A stretch of DNA of 64,000 nucleotides from Paenibacillus sp. JDR-2 (GTDB taxonomy: Bacteria; Bacillota; Bacilli; Paenibacillales; Paenibacillaceae). Below are positions 25,343-33,103 of this stretch, one piece after another (the stretch's first letter is position 1; each line of letters opens with the position of its first letter). The stretch spans positions 3,316,001 through 3,380,000 of the forward strand of contig NC_012914.1 of NCBI RefSeq assembly GCF_000023585.1. The letters run 5' to 3'. The notes beneath the pieces were generated by a model, which saw only the letters and a list, made by a program, of their open reading frames with translations, searched no databases and was not told the DNA's origin. A program made the translations under genes and the position numbers.

Positions 25343-25815
25343 AACGATGCACGTTTGCGGTACTGGTAAACAATCACCCGGGTGTTTTGCAGAGAGTCAC
25401 GGGCTTATTTACTCGTCGCGGTTTCAATATTGACAGCATTACGGTTGGCCAGTCGGAGACGCCGGAGCTGTCACGGATGATTATTGCGACTTACGGTGAT
25501 GACAATACGCTGGAACAAGTCAAAAAGCAGTTAAATAAATTAATCGATGTCGTACAAATCGTTGAATTAAGCGCCTTTCCGATGGTTGACCGCGAACTAG
25601 CTCTCATCAAGGTAAGTAACGTTAATAAAGCAGATCCGGCCATATTAAGCATCGTTAAGCCATTTCGGGCTTCCATCGTCGACATAGGCTCGGAAAATGT
25701 AGTGATCCAAGTGGTAGGAGACCAAGAGAAAATAAATTCCTTTATTGCGTTGTTGAAGCCATACGGTATTTTAGAGTTAACCCGCACGGGCATGACGGCT
25801 ATGATCCGTAGTTAA
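25339..25815 (+). CDS. ilvN: Acetolactate synthase regulatory subunit, 158 aa
   Basis: ACT-domain subunit that activates the large subunit and mediates valine inhibition. ACT fold at residues 4-75 (FAVLVNNHPGVLQRVTGLFT, RRGFNIDSITVG) and the typical second domain from about residue 80 (LALIKVSNV). Coupled to ilvB by a 4-bp overlap. No ilvC follows, so the rest of the pathway is elsewhere. Confidence 0.93.
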   Translation: MKRCTFAVLVNNHPGVLQRVTGLFTRRGFNIDSITVGQSETPELSRMIIATYGDDNTLEQVKKQLNKLIDVVQIVELSAFPMVDRELALIKVSNVNKADPAILSIVKPFRASIVDIGSENVVIQVVGDQEKINSFIALLKPYGILELTRTGMTAMIRS

Positions 25816-25829
25816 TGATTTATATCTTC

Positions 25830-25883
25830 TATCGTACTCATAGAAATAACGATATTGATCTATCGGTCTATCTTTCATAGAAT
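25830..25883 (+). promoter_or_regulatory. Shared-architecture promoter, copy 2
   Basis: TATCGT (25830-25835), 13 bp containing CATAGAAA, ACGATA (25849-25854), TTGATC (25855-25860), 17-bp spacer ending TTTCA, TAGAAT (25878-25883). It lies between ilvN and the 70-aa gene. Confidence 0.75.
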
Positions 25884-25924
25884 GAGGGTGCAGGACAGGA
25901 GCCGAGAGAAAGGGATGGGATAAA

Positions 25925-26137
25925 ATGAATTCTAATCACCTTCAATTTGACGCTGATTTCGATAATGCCTTATTCTTCGGTCAATACGTGATGGTTATTC
26001 TGAATGAGAAATATACGGGTGGAGGTCTATTGGAGAAATATGATCGGGAGTATGTATGGATCAGAGGCAAAAAACATTCCCGAACCCAATGCTCCTTCAT
26101 CCAAATGCCTCCGCCCGACGTGGATTTTCCGAACTAA
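25925..26137 (+). CDS. Hypothetical protein, 70 aa
   Basis: Unrecognised soluble small protein (MNSNHLQFDADFDNALFFGQ..., ending MPPPDVDFPN). ATG 25925 follows a purine-rich GAGAAAGGGATGGG and stands about 35 nt downstream of the copy-2 promoter start. It is followed 101 bp later by a membrane-protein gene that has its own strong ribosome site but no obvious promoter. The two are probably one unit. No function can be assigned. Confidence 0.55.
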   Translation: MNSNHLQFDADFDNALFFGQYVMVILNEKYTGGGLLEKYDREYVWIRGKKHSRTQCSFIQMPPPDVDFPN

Positions 26138-26238
26138 TAGTTAAGCTTTCACTTAGAAAATAAGCTGTATAGGATGTATGCAGCTGACGGATATTAAGGA
26201 ATAAGCGACCTCATATATTAAAAAGGAGACGAATTGAA

Positions 26239-27150
26239 ATGTTTTGGGATACTTTTAAATCCGGACGGTTTTTATCGGCATACCTTTTAGTTTTTCTCAT
26301 GCTATTGGTTGCTGTCGTTTCTAATCAGCGAGATATCCTTTTCCCTGAAATCGCCGGAATGGCAATGGGGGTTATGGTATTTCCTGTACCACATTGGATT
26401 AAAAATCCCGTTCACTTGTGGCTTTCTCCAACTTTAGGCGCCTTCATCGGAACTTCCATGAACTTTTTGACCCTGCCGCCTTTGTTAAAGATTTGGTTAG
26501 GATTAATCCTTATCGTCATTCTGATGCACGTATTCCGCGTTAATTTTGGACCAACGATTCCCGCTGCCTTACTGCCGATATTTTTGGGTCTGCACGATTA
26601 TACATTCGCAATCTCAACAGCAGTGTTCACCTTTGTGATTATGGCTGCAGCCTTTAAATTCAGAGATCCGAGCAAATTGTCCGGAACCGACGTCCGCAAG
26701 GTAAAGGATACGGTTATCATAACCTTGATCCTGGCCCTTTGGATTGGACTGGCTTTTTCGACCAAATTAAATGTACTCATCATTCCGCCTGTATTCGCGC
26801 TCATATTCGAACTGTTCCATACGGAGAAATTCCATTGGAAAATGATATCGCCTCGTTTATCCGTATTGACCGTTACGGCTATTCTGTCCGTTGGCGTTTA
26901 TCATTTAATGCCCGGCTCCATTATAGGGGTCGGCGTAATTAACGTACTCATTACCTTCATTCTCTGCAAATGGTTCAAAACTCCCGTACCAGTTGCTTTC
27001 GGCGTTTCGTTAATGCCGCTTATCGTTCCTGACTGGGGGACATGGGCATTTCCTATAGGTGTATTTGTTACAACAGGCTTTTTGATGTGCTTTTCGGCTG
27101 CCTACCGTCAGTTTAGAAACAGACACGCGGTACTTGTGCCAAAAACGTAA
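26239..27150 (+). CDS. Multi-pass membrane protein, 303 aa
   Basis: About eight to ten hydrophobic segments throughout. The block NFGPTIPAALLPIFLGLHDY and the early IAGMAMGVMVFPVPHW faintly recall HPP-type membrane proteins, but I cannot assign a family. AAAAGGAGACG precedes the ATG at 26239. It shares the copy-2 promoter with the 70-aa gene and ends at a strong terminator. A transport role is plausible because another regulon member (31587) is a TDT-type channel. Confidence 0.7.
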   Translation: MFWDTFKSGRFLSAYLLVFLMLLVAVVSNQRDILFPEIAGMAMGVMVFPVPHWIKNPVHLWLSPTLGAFIGTSMNFLTLPPLLKIWLGLILIVILMHVFRVNFGPTIPAALLPIFLGLHDYTFAISTAVFTFVIMAAAFKFRDPSKLSGTDVRKVKDTVIITLILALWIGLAFSTKLNVLIIPPVFALIFELFHTEKFHWKMISPRLSVLTVTAILSVGVYHLMPGSIIGVGVINVLITFILCKWFKTPVPVAFGVSLMPLIVPDWGTWAFPIGVFVTTGFLMCFSAAYRQFRNRHAVLVPKT

Positions 27151-27160
27151 ATTATCCTAT

Positions 27161-27208
27161 AAAAGACAAGAAACCATGGAGCATAGCTTCATGGTTTCTT
27201 GTCTTTTT
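27161..27208 (+). terminator. Strong terminator before the germination cluster
   Basis: AAAAGACAAGAAACCATG pairs with CATGGTTTCTTGTCTTTT, about 18 bp, then TTCG. Confidence 0.85.
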
Positions 27209-27277
27209 CGTCGAATAATATGAGGCAATAATCGGGAAGATATATCCATACGTGAGTTCTGTTAGGGGGGCATTGAA

Positions 27278-28858
27278 GTGAAACGGTTCAAGAAATGGAT
27301 ACGCGTAGAACCAAAGCATCCATTCACAGCTGAACTGTCTCCGGAGGATGTCGAGCGCGATGAACTTTCCTCAACTCTGGAGCAAAATGAGGCCGTGTTC
27401 CAAGACATATTCAAGAACTGCTCCGACATAGTCTTCCGCAAAATTCATTGTGCCGGTCAGGAGTCTCTTGTTATTTATCTTGCCAGTCTTGCAGACGAAC
27501 AATTGATTGACGATCATATCCTGAAAGCAATGTTCGAGAGCGATATCAAGCAAGAAACCGATCGTAAACCTTCCGGAACGGAGATTCTAGGGAAATCCAT
27601 TATCTCCGCATGGATGACAAAGCTATCGACACAAGTTAAGGAGATTGTTCGTCAAATATTGGATGGTTACGCTGCCGTCTTAACAGATACGGATAGCAAG
27701 GCTATATTGGTCAAAGCAAACGGCGTTAAGCACCGTAGTCTTGAAGAGCCTTCCTCCGAGCAGGTTATTCGCGGGCCTAGGGACGGATTTATTGAAAATA
27801 TAGCAACGAACATTGGTTTAATACGCGGCAGACTCAAAACAGCAAGGCTGAAGATGGAGCCTGTCATCATTGGTGATTTAACGCAGACGCAAGTTGTCAT
27901 GACTTATATAGATGGAATTGCCGAGGATTCTCTAATTGAAGAAGTCCGCAAAAGAGTAAGTCGAATTCAAATAGACGGCATTCTCGATTCCGGTTATATC
28001 GAAGAATTTATTGAAGATTTACCTTACTCGCCATTTCCGCAAGTACATAGTACGGAGCGCCCGGATGTCGTTGTTGCCGAGCTCTTGGAAGGAAAAGCAG
28101 CCATTCTTGTTGATAACACCCCGTTTGTCTTAATTGTTCCTATGACGTTCTGGACAGGACTCCAAGCAAGCGAGGACTATTACATCCGGTGGCCGATTGC
28201 CACCTTTGTCCGTTGGATTCGTTTCTTGTTCATCTTTATCGCCATCTTCGCACCTTCCTTATATGTGGCGGTAACGACTTTTCATCAGGAAATGATTCCG
28301 ACAAATTTGGTGTTCAGTATTGCATCCTCCAGGGAAGCAGTGCCTTTCCCCGCCATGTTTGAAGCACTTTCGATGGAAATCGTCTTTGAAGCGCTTCGGG
28401 AAGCGGGGGTTCGTTTGCCGAAGCAAATCGGACAAGCGATCAGTATCGTAGGGGCATTAGTTATCGGGCAGGCTGCAGTGGAAGCGGGGATTATATCCGC
28501 TCCGGTCGTCATTATCGTATCCATAACGGGCATCGCCACCTTTGCCATTCCGCGCTTTAATTTCGCGAGCGGTATTCGGCTGCTGCGCTTTCCGATTCTA
28601 TTTTTAGCGGGTACGCTAGGTCTCTACGGCATTGTGCTCGGATTTTTATGCATCGTCTTGCATGTTGCTTCATTACGCTCGTTTGGCGTTCCGTATTTGT
28701 CACCGCTAGGACCGATTACCATGTCCAATCTGAAGGACATTCTCATTCGAGCGCCGATCTGGGCGAGGAGAATGAGGCCTCAAGCCACCGGAATGAGTGA
28801 ACCGGTTCGCGAACCGGCCGGACAAAAACCAAGCCCCTACCGCAATAAGCGCAAGTAG
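27278..28858 (+). CDS. Spore germination receptor A subunit (GerA family), 526 aa
   Basis: Inner spore-membrane subunit of a GerA-type nutrient receptor. A large hydrophilic N-terminal domain (to about residue 290) has the conserved VIRGPRDGFIENIATNIGLIR and DGIAEDSLIEEV. It is followed by four to six membrane spans (RFLFIFIAIFAPSLYVAV, then the E-A-LREAGVRLP block). GTG start at 27278 behind AGGGGGG. First gene of the cluster A, C, small D-like on the plus strand, with the B subunit reversed downstream. Forespore expression is expected for the family. Confidence 0.9.
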   Translation: MKRFKKWIRVEPKHPFTAELSPEDVERDELSSTLEQNEAVFQDIFKNCSDIVFRKIHCAGQESLVIYLASLADEQLIDDHILKAMFESDIKQETDRKPSGTEILGKSIISAWMTKLSTQVKEIVRQILDGYAAVLTDTDSKAILVKANGVKHRSLEEPSSEQVIRGPRDGFIENIATNIGLIRGRLKTARLKMEPVIIGDLTQTQVVMTYIDGIAEDSLIEEVRKRVSRIQIDGILDSGYIEEFIEDLPYSPFPQVHSTERPDVVVAELLEGKAAILVDNTPFVLIVPMTFWTGLQASEDYYIRWPIATFVRWIRFLFIFIAIFAPSLYVAVTTFHQEMIPTNLVFSIASSREAVPFPAMFEALSMEIVFEALREAGVRLPKQIGQAISIVGALVIGQAAVEAGIISAPVVIIVSITGIATFAIPRFNFASGIRLLRFPILFLAGTLGLYGIVLGFLCIVLHVASLRSFGVPYLSPLGPITMSNLKDILIRAPIWARRMRPQATGMSEPVREPAGQKPSPYRNKRK

Positions 28859-28894
28859 ATGACCAGCACGCCGTTAAGAAAGAAAGGAACCAAG

Positions 28895-30061
28895 ATGAAA
28901 CCTTTGCTGCGTATTTGCTTAATCTTGTCCATCTTCATTATTAGTGGTTGCTGGGACCGTACGGAAATAAACGATCTTGCGTTTATTACGGGGTCGGCGT
29001 TTGATATGAACGAGAAGGGGGAGAGTTTGCTTACCCTGCAATTTGCCCTTCCTGCTTCTTCGCTGGCAGGGGGCAAGGACGGACAGACAAAAAAATTCTT
29101 TGTCTTGTCCGCCACAGGCAAGAATGTCAGTGACGCGTTTGAAAAAATTCAGAAGAAGAGCTCCCGCAGGCTATTCACTTCTCATCGCAGCGTGATTTTT
29201 ATTGGCGAGTCGCTGGGCCGGCAGGGAATTAACGATGTGCTTGACGTGTTCGCCCACGATCCGCGCCAACGTTTAAAAACCTATATCATGGTTGTCAGAG
29301 GAGGAGAAGCGAAGCAGGTTCTGGAAGCGCAATACCCCTATGACCAAGTACCGATGGAAGCGGTCAAAGAGATGGAAACCGGACAAAGCGAAATTGCCGT
29401 AACCTTGCGGGATTTCTTCATGGCGTCATCCAGTCAAGGAATTTATCCGATTATGGGAGTTATAGAGGCGGATTCGGAAGGCAGCGGCCAGAGCAAAACC
29501 AGCGTGTTCAAGCTGTCAGGCGCCGCCGTGTTTAAAAATTTGAAATTAGTCGGTCTATTGAATAGTTACGAGACGGATGGATTAAATTGGGCGAGAGATC
29601 ATATGGAGGATGGGAGAATCAACTCGGAGCTGCCCGATGGAAAAGGGAATGTGGGAATGGTCGTTACGCATGCCAACCGCTCCATCACATCGGATATAAC
29701 AGGAGACCAAATAAAATTCAAGATTTTATTGCAAGCGAAAGGCGCTCTAATCGAGAATAATTCAGATCTGGACGTTACCCGTCCGCAGAATCTTATATTT
29801 GTACAAGAGGCTTTGGAAAAGACCGCGGAAAAACAAATTCAGGATGCGATTATGAAGCTTCAGAAGCGTTTTCATACGGATGCCATTGGATTAGGGCGAG
29901 AGCTTTACCGGAATAAGCCGAAGGAATGGAGAGCTGTTCAAACGCAATGGGACAGCAAGTTTTCCGAAGCAGACATCACCGTTGACGTGAAGCTTTCGAT
30001 TGGCGGAGCCGGAATGGCTGGACCTCCGTTGCAATTAAGCGAGAAGGAGATTAAACATTGA
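28895..30061 (+). CDS. Spore germination receptor C subunit lipoprotein (GerC family), 388 aa
   Basis: Lipoprotein subunit of the germinant receptor. Signal peptide with lipobox ISGCWDR, the hallmark of GerC, then domains typical of the family (EINDLAFITGSAFDM, SHRSVIFIGESLGRQG, DFFMASSSQGIYPIMGVIE). ATG 28895 behind AAGGAACC is chosen because an upstream ATG at 28859 would displace the signal peptide. It ends by overlapping the next start. Confidence 0.9.
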   Translation: MKPLLRICLILSIFIISGCWDRTEINDLAFITGSAFDMNEKGESLLTLQFALPASSLAGGKDGQTKKFFVLSATGKNVSDAFEKIQKKSSRRLFTSHRSVIFIGESLGRQGINDVLDVFAHDPRQRLKTYIMVVRGGEAKQVLEAQYPYDQVPMEAVKEMETGQSEIAVTLRDFFMASSSQGIYPIMGVIEADSEGSGQSKTSVFKLSGAAVFKNLKLVGLLNSYETDGLNWARDHMEDGRINSELPDGKGNVGMVVTHANRSITSDITGDQIKFKILLQAKGALIENNSDLDVTRPQNLIFVQEALEKTAEKQIQDAIMKLQKRFHTDAIGLGRELYRNKPKEWRAVQTQWDSKFSEADITVDVKLSIGGAGMAGPPLQLSEKEIKH

Positions 30062-30288
30062 CTGCCTATATAGTTGGCTATGCGCTTTTTGTGTTCGTTT
30101 GCTTTATTTACCATTACAAGTCCTTGCGGGCAAAGCAAGAGACAAGGGAAGTTGTCGTTTGCGGGGGGATTTTGGGCGTTTCCATGCTTATCGGTTCCTT
30201 GCTGATTGCTCATGTAAAGGTGCCGAGCTTTATCCTAGCTTGTCAAATCTGGCTTGAACCAATCGGAATGCGTTTATTGAACCATTGA
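30058..30288 (+). CDS. Small membrane protein of germination cluster (D-like), 76 aa
   Basis: Two hydrophobic segments (residues 3-20 and 35-52) around a basic loop. TTG start at 30058 overlaps the gerC stop, so it is translationally coupled. Several Bacillales ger operons carry a small two-span D subunit that modulates the receptor; this is the likely role by position. Its last 15 bp overlap the end of the convergent B-subunit gene. Confidence 0.65.
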   Translation: MTAYIVGYALFVFVCFIYHYKSLRAKQETREVVVCGGILGVSMLIGSLLIAHVKVPSFILACQIWLEPIGMRLLNH

Positions 30289-31377
30289 ACGCACTGCTTT
30301 TTTTCGAATCGAGTCGATCAACAGAAGCAATAAAGGGATCAGACTTTGATTAATGAAAGCCAATAAAGGAAACGTGTAGGCGAGATAATTGAGAAGCTCG
30401 GCGCTATTCTTGAAAATCCAGACGGATCCAACCAGAGATAGCAGCGTGAGCGAAAAAATCAAGCTTCGGTCATTGCGCAGCCCAAACAACTGGCTCACGC
30501 AGAGGCTTAAAATAAACATGGACACCGAAACTTTTACGAAACAACCAATCACCCACGTGGATACCGCAATCGCCTCAAGCCGCTCGAAAGAGCCCTCGAC
30601 TCCGATATATTGGACAACGCTCAAAAAAGAATAGGTCAGTTTGCTCGTAAGCGGACCAAAGATCATAATCGTAAGGGTCACGATGCTTACGGAGAGCAGA
30701 GTAATGCCGGAGAGCGCTATAAAGGAAACTTTGCGGGCTGCCTTAGGCTGATTTAAATAGGGGAGGAGCCATCCCAATATAAAGAGCTGATTCATGAACC
30801 CTCCTGCCGGGTTGACTGCTCCTTGAAGGACGGGATAAATGCCTCCGCTCAAAATCGGCTTAATTTCGTTGAAATTAGCCTCTTTAATAGTCAGTATTAA
30901 AAGCGGTATGAAGAAAACGAGCAGCAGTACGGTGAGGAATTCGGTGCTTCTGGCGATAACTTCAATACCAAGCCGAGCAGCCAGACCGCAGATGACGAGA
31001 AACGTCAGGCTAATGATAAGGGTAGGGCTTGTCGGAAGCAGTAACGTACTGATAAATCCCGTATGCTGCATCGTAATGGTCGCAATAGATACAAACCAAT
31101 AATAAGCATAGTTTGCCGCAACTAACTTTCCTAAGCCTTTACCGAGAATTTTCGAACTATATTGAGTAACGGTCTGTCCCGGATATCGTTTCGCGAGTTC
31201 AAGCATCACGAAAATACAGACAACCCCTGTAATAGGCGCAATCAGGGCGGATAACCATGCGTCTTGCTTGCCAAACATAACCATAAAGGAAGGAACGGTT
31301 AATAAGTTCGTAGAGATGATAAATGTAAATATTAAGAAGCCTAGCTGATTTCCCGTAATTTTCTCGGTTGCTTGCAT
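30274..31377 (-). CDS. Spore germination receptor B subunit (GerAB/YndE family), 367 aa
   Basis: Amino-acid-permease-like (APC superfamily) subunit that carries the germinant-binding pocket. Ten hydrophobic spans, with typical N-terminal ITGNQLGFLIFTFIIST and LPYLNQPKAARKVSFIA near the middle. ATG 31377 with GGAGAA upstream is better than a TTG at 31401. It is on the opposite strand from the A and C subunits and converges on the small D-like gene with a 15-bp overlap. Its promoter must lie in 31380-31450, back to back with the promoter of the channel gene. Confidence 0.88.
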   Translation of the reverse strand: MQATEKITGNQLGFLIFTFIISTNLLTVPSFMVMFGKQDAWLSALIAPITGVVCIFVMLELAKRYPGQTVTQYSSKILGKGLGKLVAANYAYYWFVSIATITMQHTGFISTLLLPTSPTLIISLTFLVICGLAARLGIEVIARSTEFLTVLLLVFFIPLLILTIKEANFNEIKPILSGGIYPVLQGAVNPAGGFMNQLFILGWLLPYLNQPKAARKVSFIALSGITLLSVSIVTLTIMIFGPLTSKLTYSFLSVVQYIGVEGSFERLEAIAVSTWVIGCFVKVSVSMFILSLCVSQLFGLRNDRSLIFSLTLLSLVGSVWIFKNSAELLNYLAYTFPLLAFINQSLIPLLLLLIDSIRKKAVRSMVQ

Positions 31378-31457
31378 GTTGTGTTCTCCGTTTCCTGGCA
31401 AAGGTGTTCCAAGTATTGACGGCGCATGAAAGATTTATACCGATCATTTATTTTATC

Positions 31458-31511
31458 TATCGTTACCATAGAAACAACGATATTGATGAATCATTCCGAT
31501 TTTCATAAAAT
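31458..31511 (+). promoter_or_regulatory. Shared-architecture promoter, copy 3
   Basis: TATCGT (31458-31463), 13 bp containing CATAGAAA, ACGATA (31477-31482), TTGATG (31483-31488), 17-bp spacer ending TTTCA, TAAAAT (31506-31511). It drives the TDT-type gene at 31587. Confidence 0.75.
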
Positions 31512-31586
31512 GGGCCAATAGGAGATCGTGGATCGGCGTAGCAGATTGCACTCCGCATTAAATAAATAGAAAGTGGTGTCCGTTTC

Positions 31587-32570
31587 ATGCAATCGATGAC
31601 TGCCGTTGAAAAAGAAAGAAGCATTGGCTCCATACAGTTTTTGCCCGTTAATTTATTTGCATCGGTTATGGGGATAGCGGGTTTGTCTCTTGCCTGGAGA
31701 GAAGCTAACAAGCTGCTGGGTACCTCCACCGTTATCGCTGACGTCTGCGGAATTCTGGCCATTGTAATCTTTATCGTGTTAAGCATAAGTTACATTGTAA
31801 AGTGGGTCTTATATCCGCAGAAAGTAAAAAGCGAATTTATCCATCCCGTCTCGGGGAATTTTTTTGGTACGATTACGATTGCCATTCTTCTGCTATCCTC
31901 CGTCATTGGCAGCTACAGCCAGTCGGCGGGACAAGTGATCTGGGGGATTGGAACCGTATTGACGTTAGGTCTTAGTTTAGTATTCGTCGCACGCTTGTTG
32001 AGCGGAAATTATAACCCGGAGAATGTGGTTCCTGCCTTGCTGGTACCAGTGGTAGGAACCCTGGATATTTCGGTAGCCGGCGGAAAAATACCATTTGCTT
32101 GGGCACACGAAATTAATTTGTTATCCCTTGCAATCGGCGGGTTTGTGGCATTAGTCTACTTCACCTTGATTCTATCCAGGCTGATCCATCATTCTCCGAT
32201 GCCGGCCGGTTTAGTACCCTCCATGATTATTATGATTGCGCCTTTTGAAGTTGGATTTCTTGGCTACACGAATTTCGAGCAGCGGATTGATTCCTTTGCG
32301 TCCATCTTGTTTTACTTCGGACTATTTTTATTCATCGTGTTGTTCTTTAAAGTGTTCAAAAAAACGATACCGTTTGGCGCTTCATGGTGGGGGGTAAGCT
32401 TTCCAATGGCAGCGCTTAGCAATGCCGCTATAAAATACGCGCTATACATGGATTCATGGCCGTTAACCGTGATTGCCGTAATCATTCTGGCTTTACTGAG
32501 CATCGTATTGCTAGTGCTCTTTGTTCGTACGATGAATATCTTGTTTAACGGAAAACTTCTTAATGGTTAA
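31587..32570 (+). CDS. TDT/SLAC1-type anion channel or transporter, 327 aa
   Basis: Membrane protein of about ten spans in the TehA/SLAC1/Mae1 family, which passes anions, C4-dicarboxylates, sulfite or related species. The N-terminal FLPVNLFASVMGIAGLSLAW and late FGASWWGVSFPMAALSNAA are characteristic. ATG 31587 follows AAAGTGGTG. Transcribed alone from the copy-3 promoter, with a terminator 12 bp after the stop. The substrate is not defined. Confidence 0.8.
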   Translation: MQSMTAVEKERSIGSIQFLPVNLFASVMGIAGLSLAWREANKLLGTSTVIADVCGILAIVIFIVLSISYIVKWVLYPQKVKSEFIHPVSGNFFGTITIAILLLSSVIGSYSQSAGQVIWGIGTVLTLGLSLVFVARLLSGNYNPENVVPALLVPVVGTLDISVAGGKIPFAWAHEINLLSLAIGGFVALVYFTLILSRLIHHSPMPAGLVPSMIIMIAPFEVGFLGYTNFEQRIDSFASILFYFGLFLFIVLFFKVFKKTIPFGASWWGVSFPMAALSNAAIKYALYMDSWPLTVIAVIILALLSIVLLVLFVRTMNILFNGKLLNG

Positions 32571-32581
32571 AGGGAAGCAAT

Positions 32582-32610
32582 CGGCAGCCAATTAAATGGC
32601 TGCCGTTTTT
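32582..32610 (+). terminator. Terminator of the TDT-type gene
   Basis: CGGCAGCCA / TGGCTGCCG with ATTAAA loop and TTTTT. Confidence 0.9.
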
Positions 32611-32713
32611 CATTGGTTTAATTAACAAAGTGAAATTATGCAAACGGTCCGCCGGCTCATCTCGCGTATAGCTTAAGCGTTTGTTCATAATCGGGAATTG
32701 GTTCGTTTATCCA

Positions 32714-33037
32714 TTGCTTTCTTGGGCGGAGGTCATTAATATAAGACAATGTCAGTCAAATTGAATAGTAAATCCTCATCCAATTCGATGAGGTAGAGGT
32801 CGCGTTGTTGATCAGTAGATCAGGGGAGGTCCAGTAAGACCGACGATCCCGATTGAAAGGCAGCATCGCCGAAGCCGTCCGGTATTACTGACCGTGGCAG
32901 GCTGGGGCCGTCTCCGAAAAGGAACGGAACTGTCATATTGCTTTTAATCAACGGCAATATGTTGTGCTATCTTGATAGTTGGAAGTGGGGAAGATGGAGC
33001 GGTCTTTCTTGTTTTTGCGAAGAGAGGCGGCTTTTTT
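32714..33037 (+). ncRNA. Lysine riboswitch (L box) leader with terminator
   Basis: A promoter (TTGCTT 32714-32719, 17 bp, TAATAT 32737-32742) begins the leader. The aptamer spans about 32781-32941 and holds the lysine-box conserved blocks: AGGTAGAGGTCGCG, AGTAGATCAGGGGAGG, GATTGAAAGG, AGCATCGCCGAAGC, CGGTATTACTGACCGTG and GGAACTGTCAT. CATATTGC at its 3' end can pair with GCAATATG (32954-32961), competing with helix P1. A terminator (GTCTTTCTT/AAGAGAGGC, then CTTTTTT, 33002-33037) completes the expression platform. Lysine binding should shut off lysP. Confidence 0.88.
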
Positions 33038-33103
33038 GCGTTTATAAGGCTGCTATTTATTGGGACACAATTGGAAACGTAGATAAGGGGAGAGTATAAG
33101 TTC

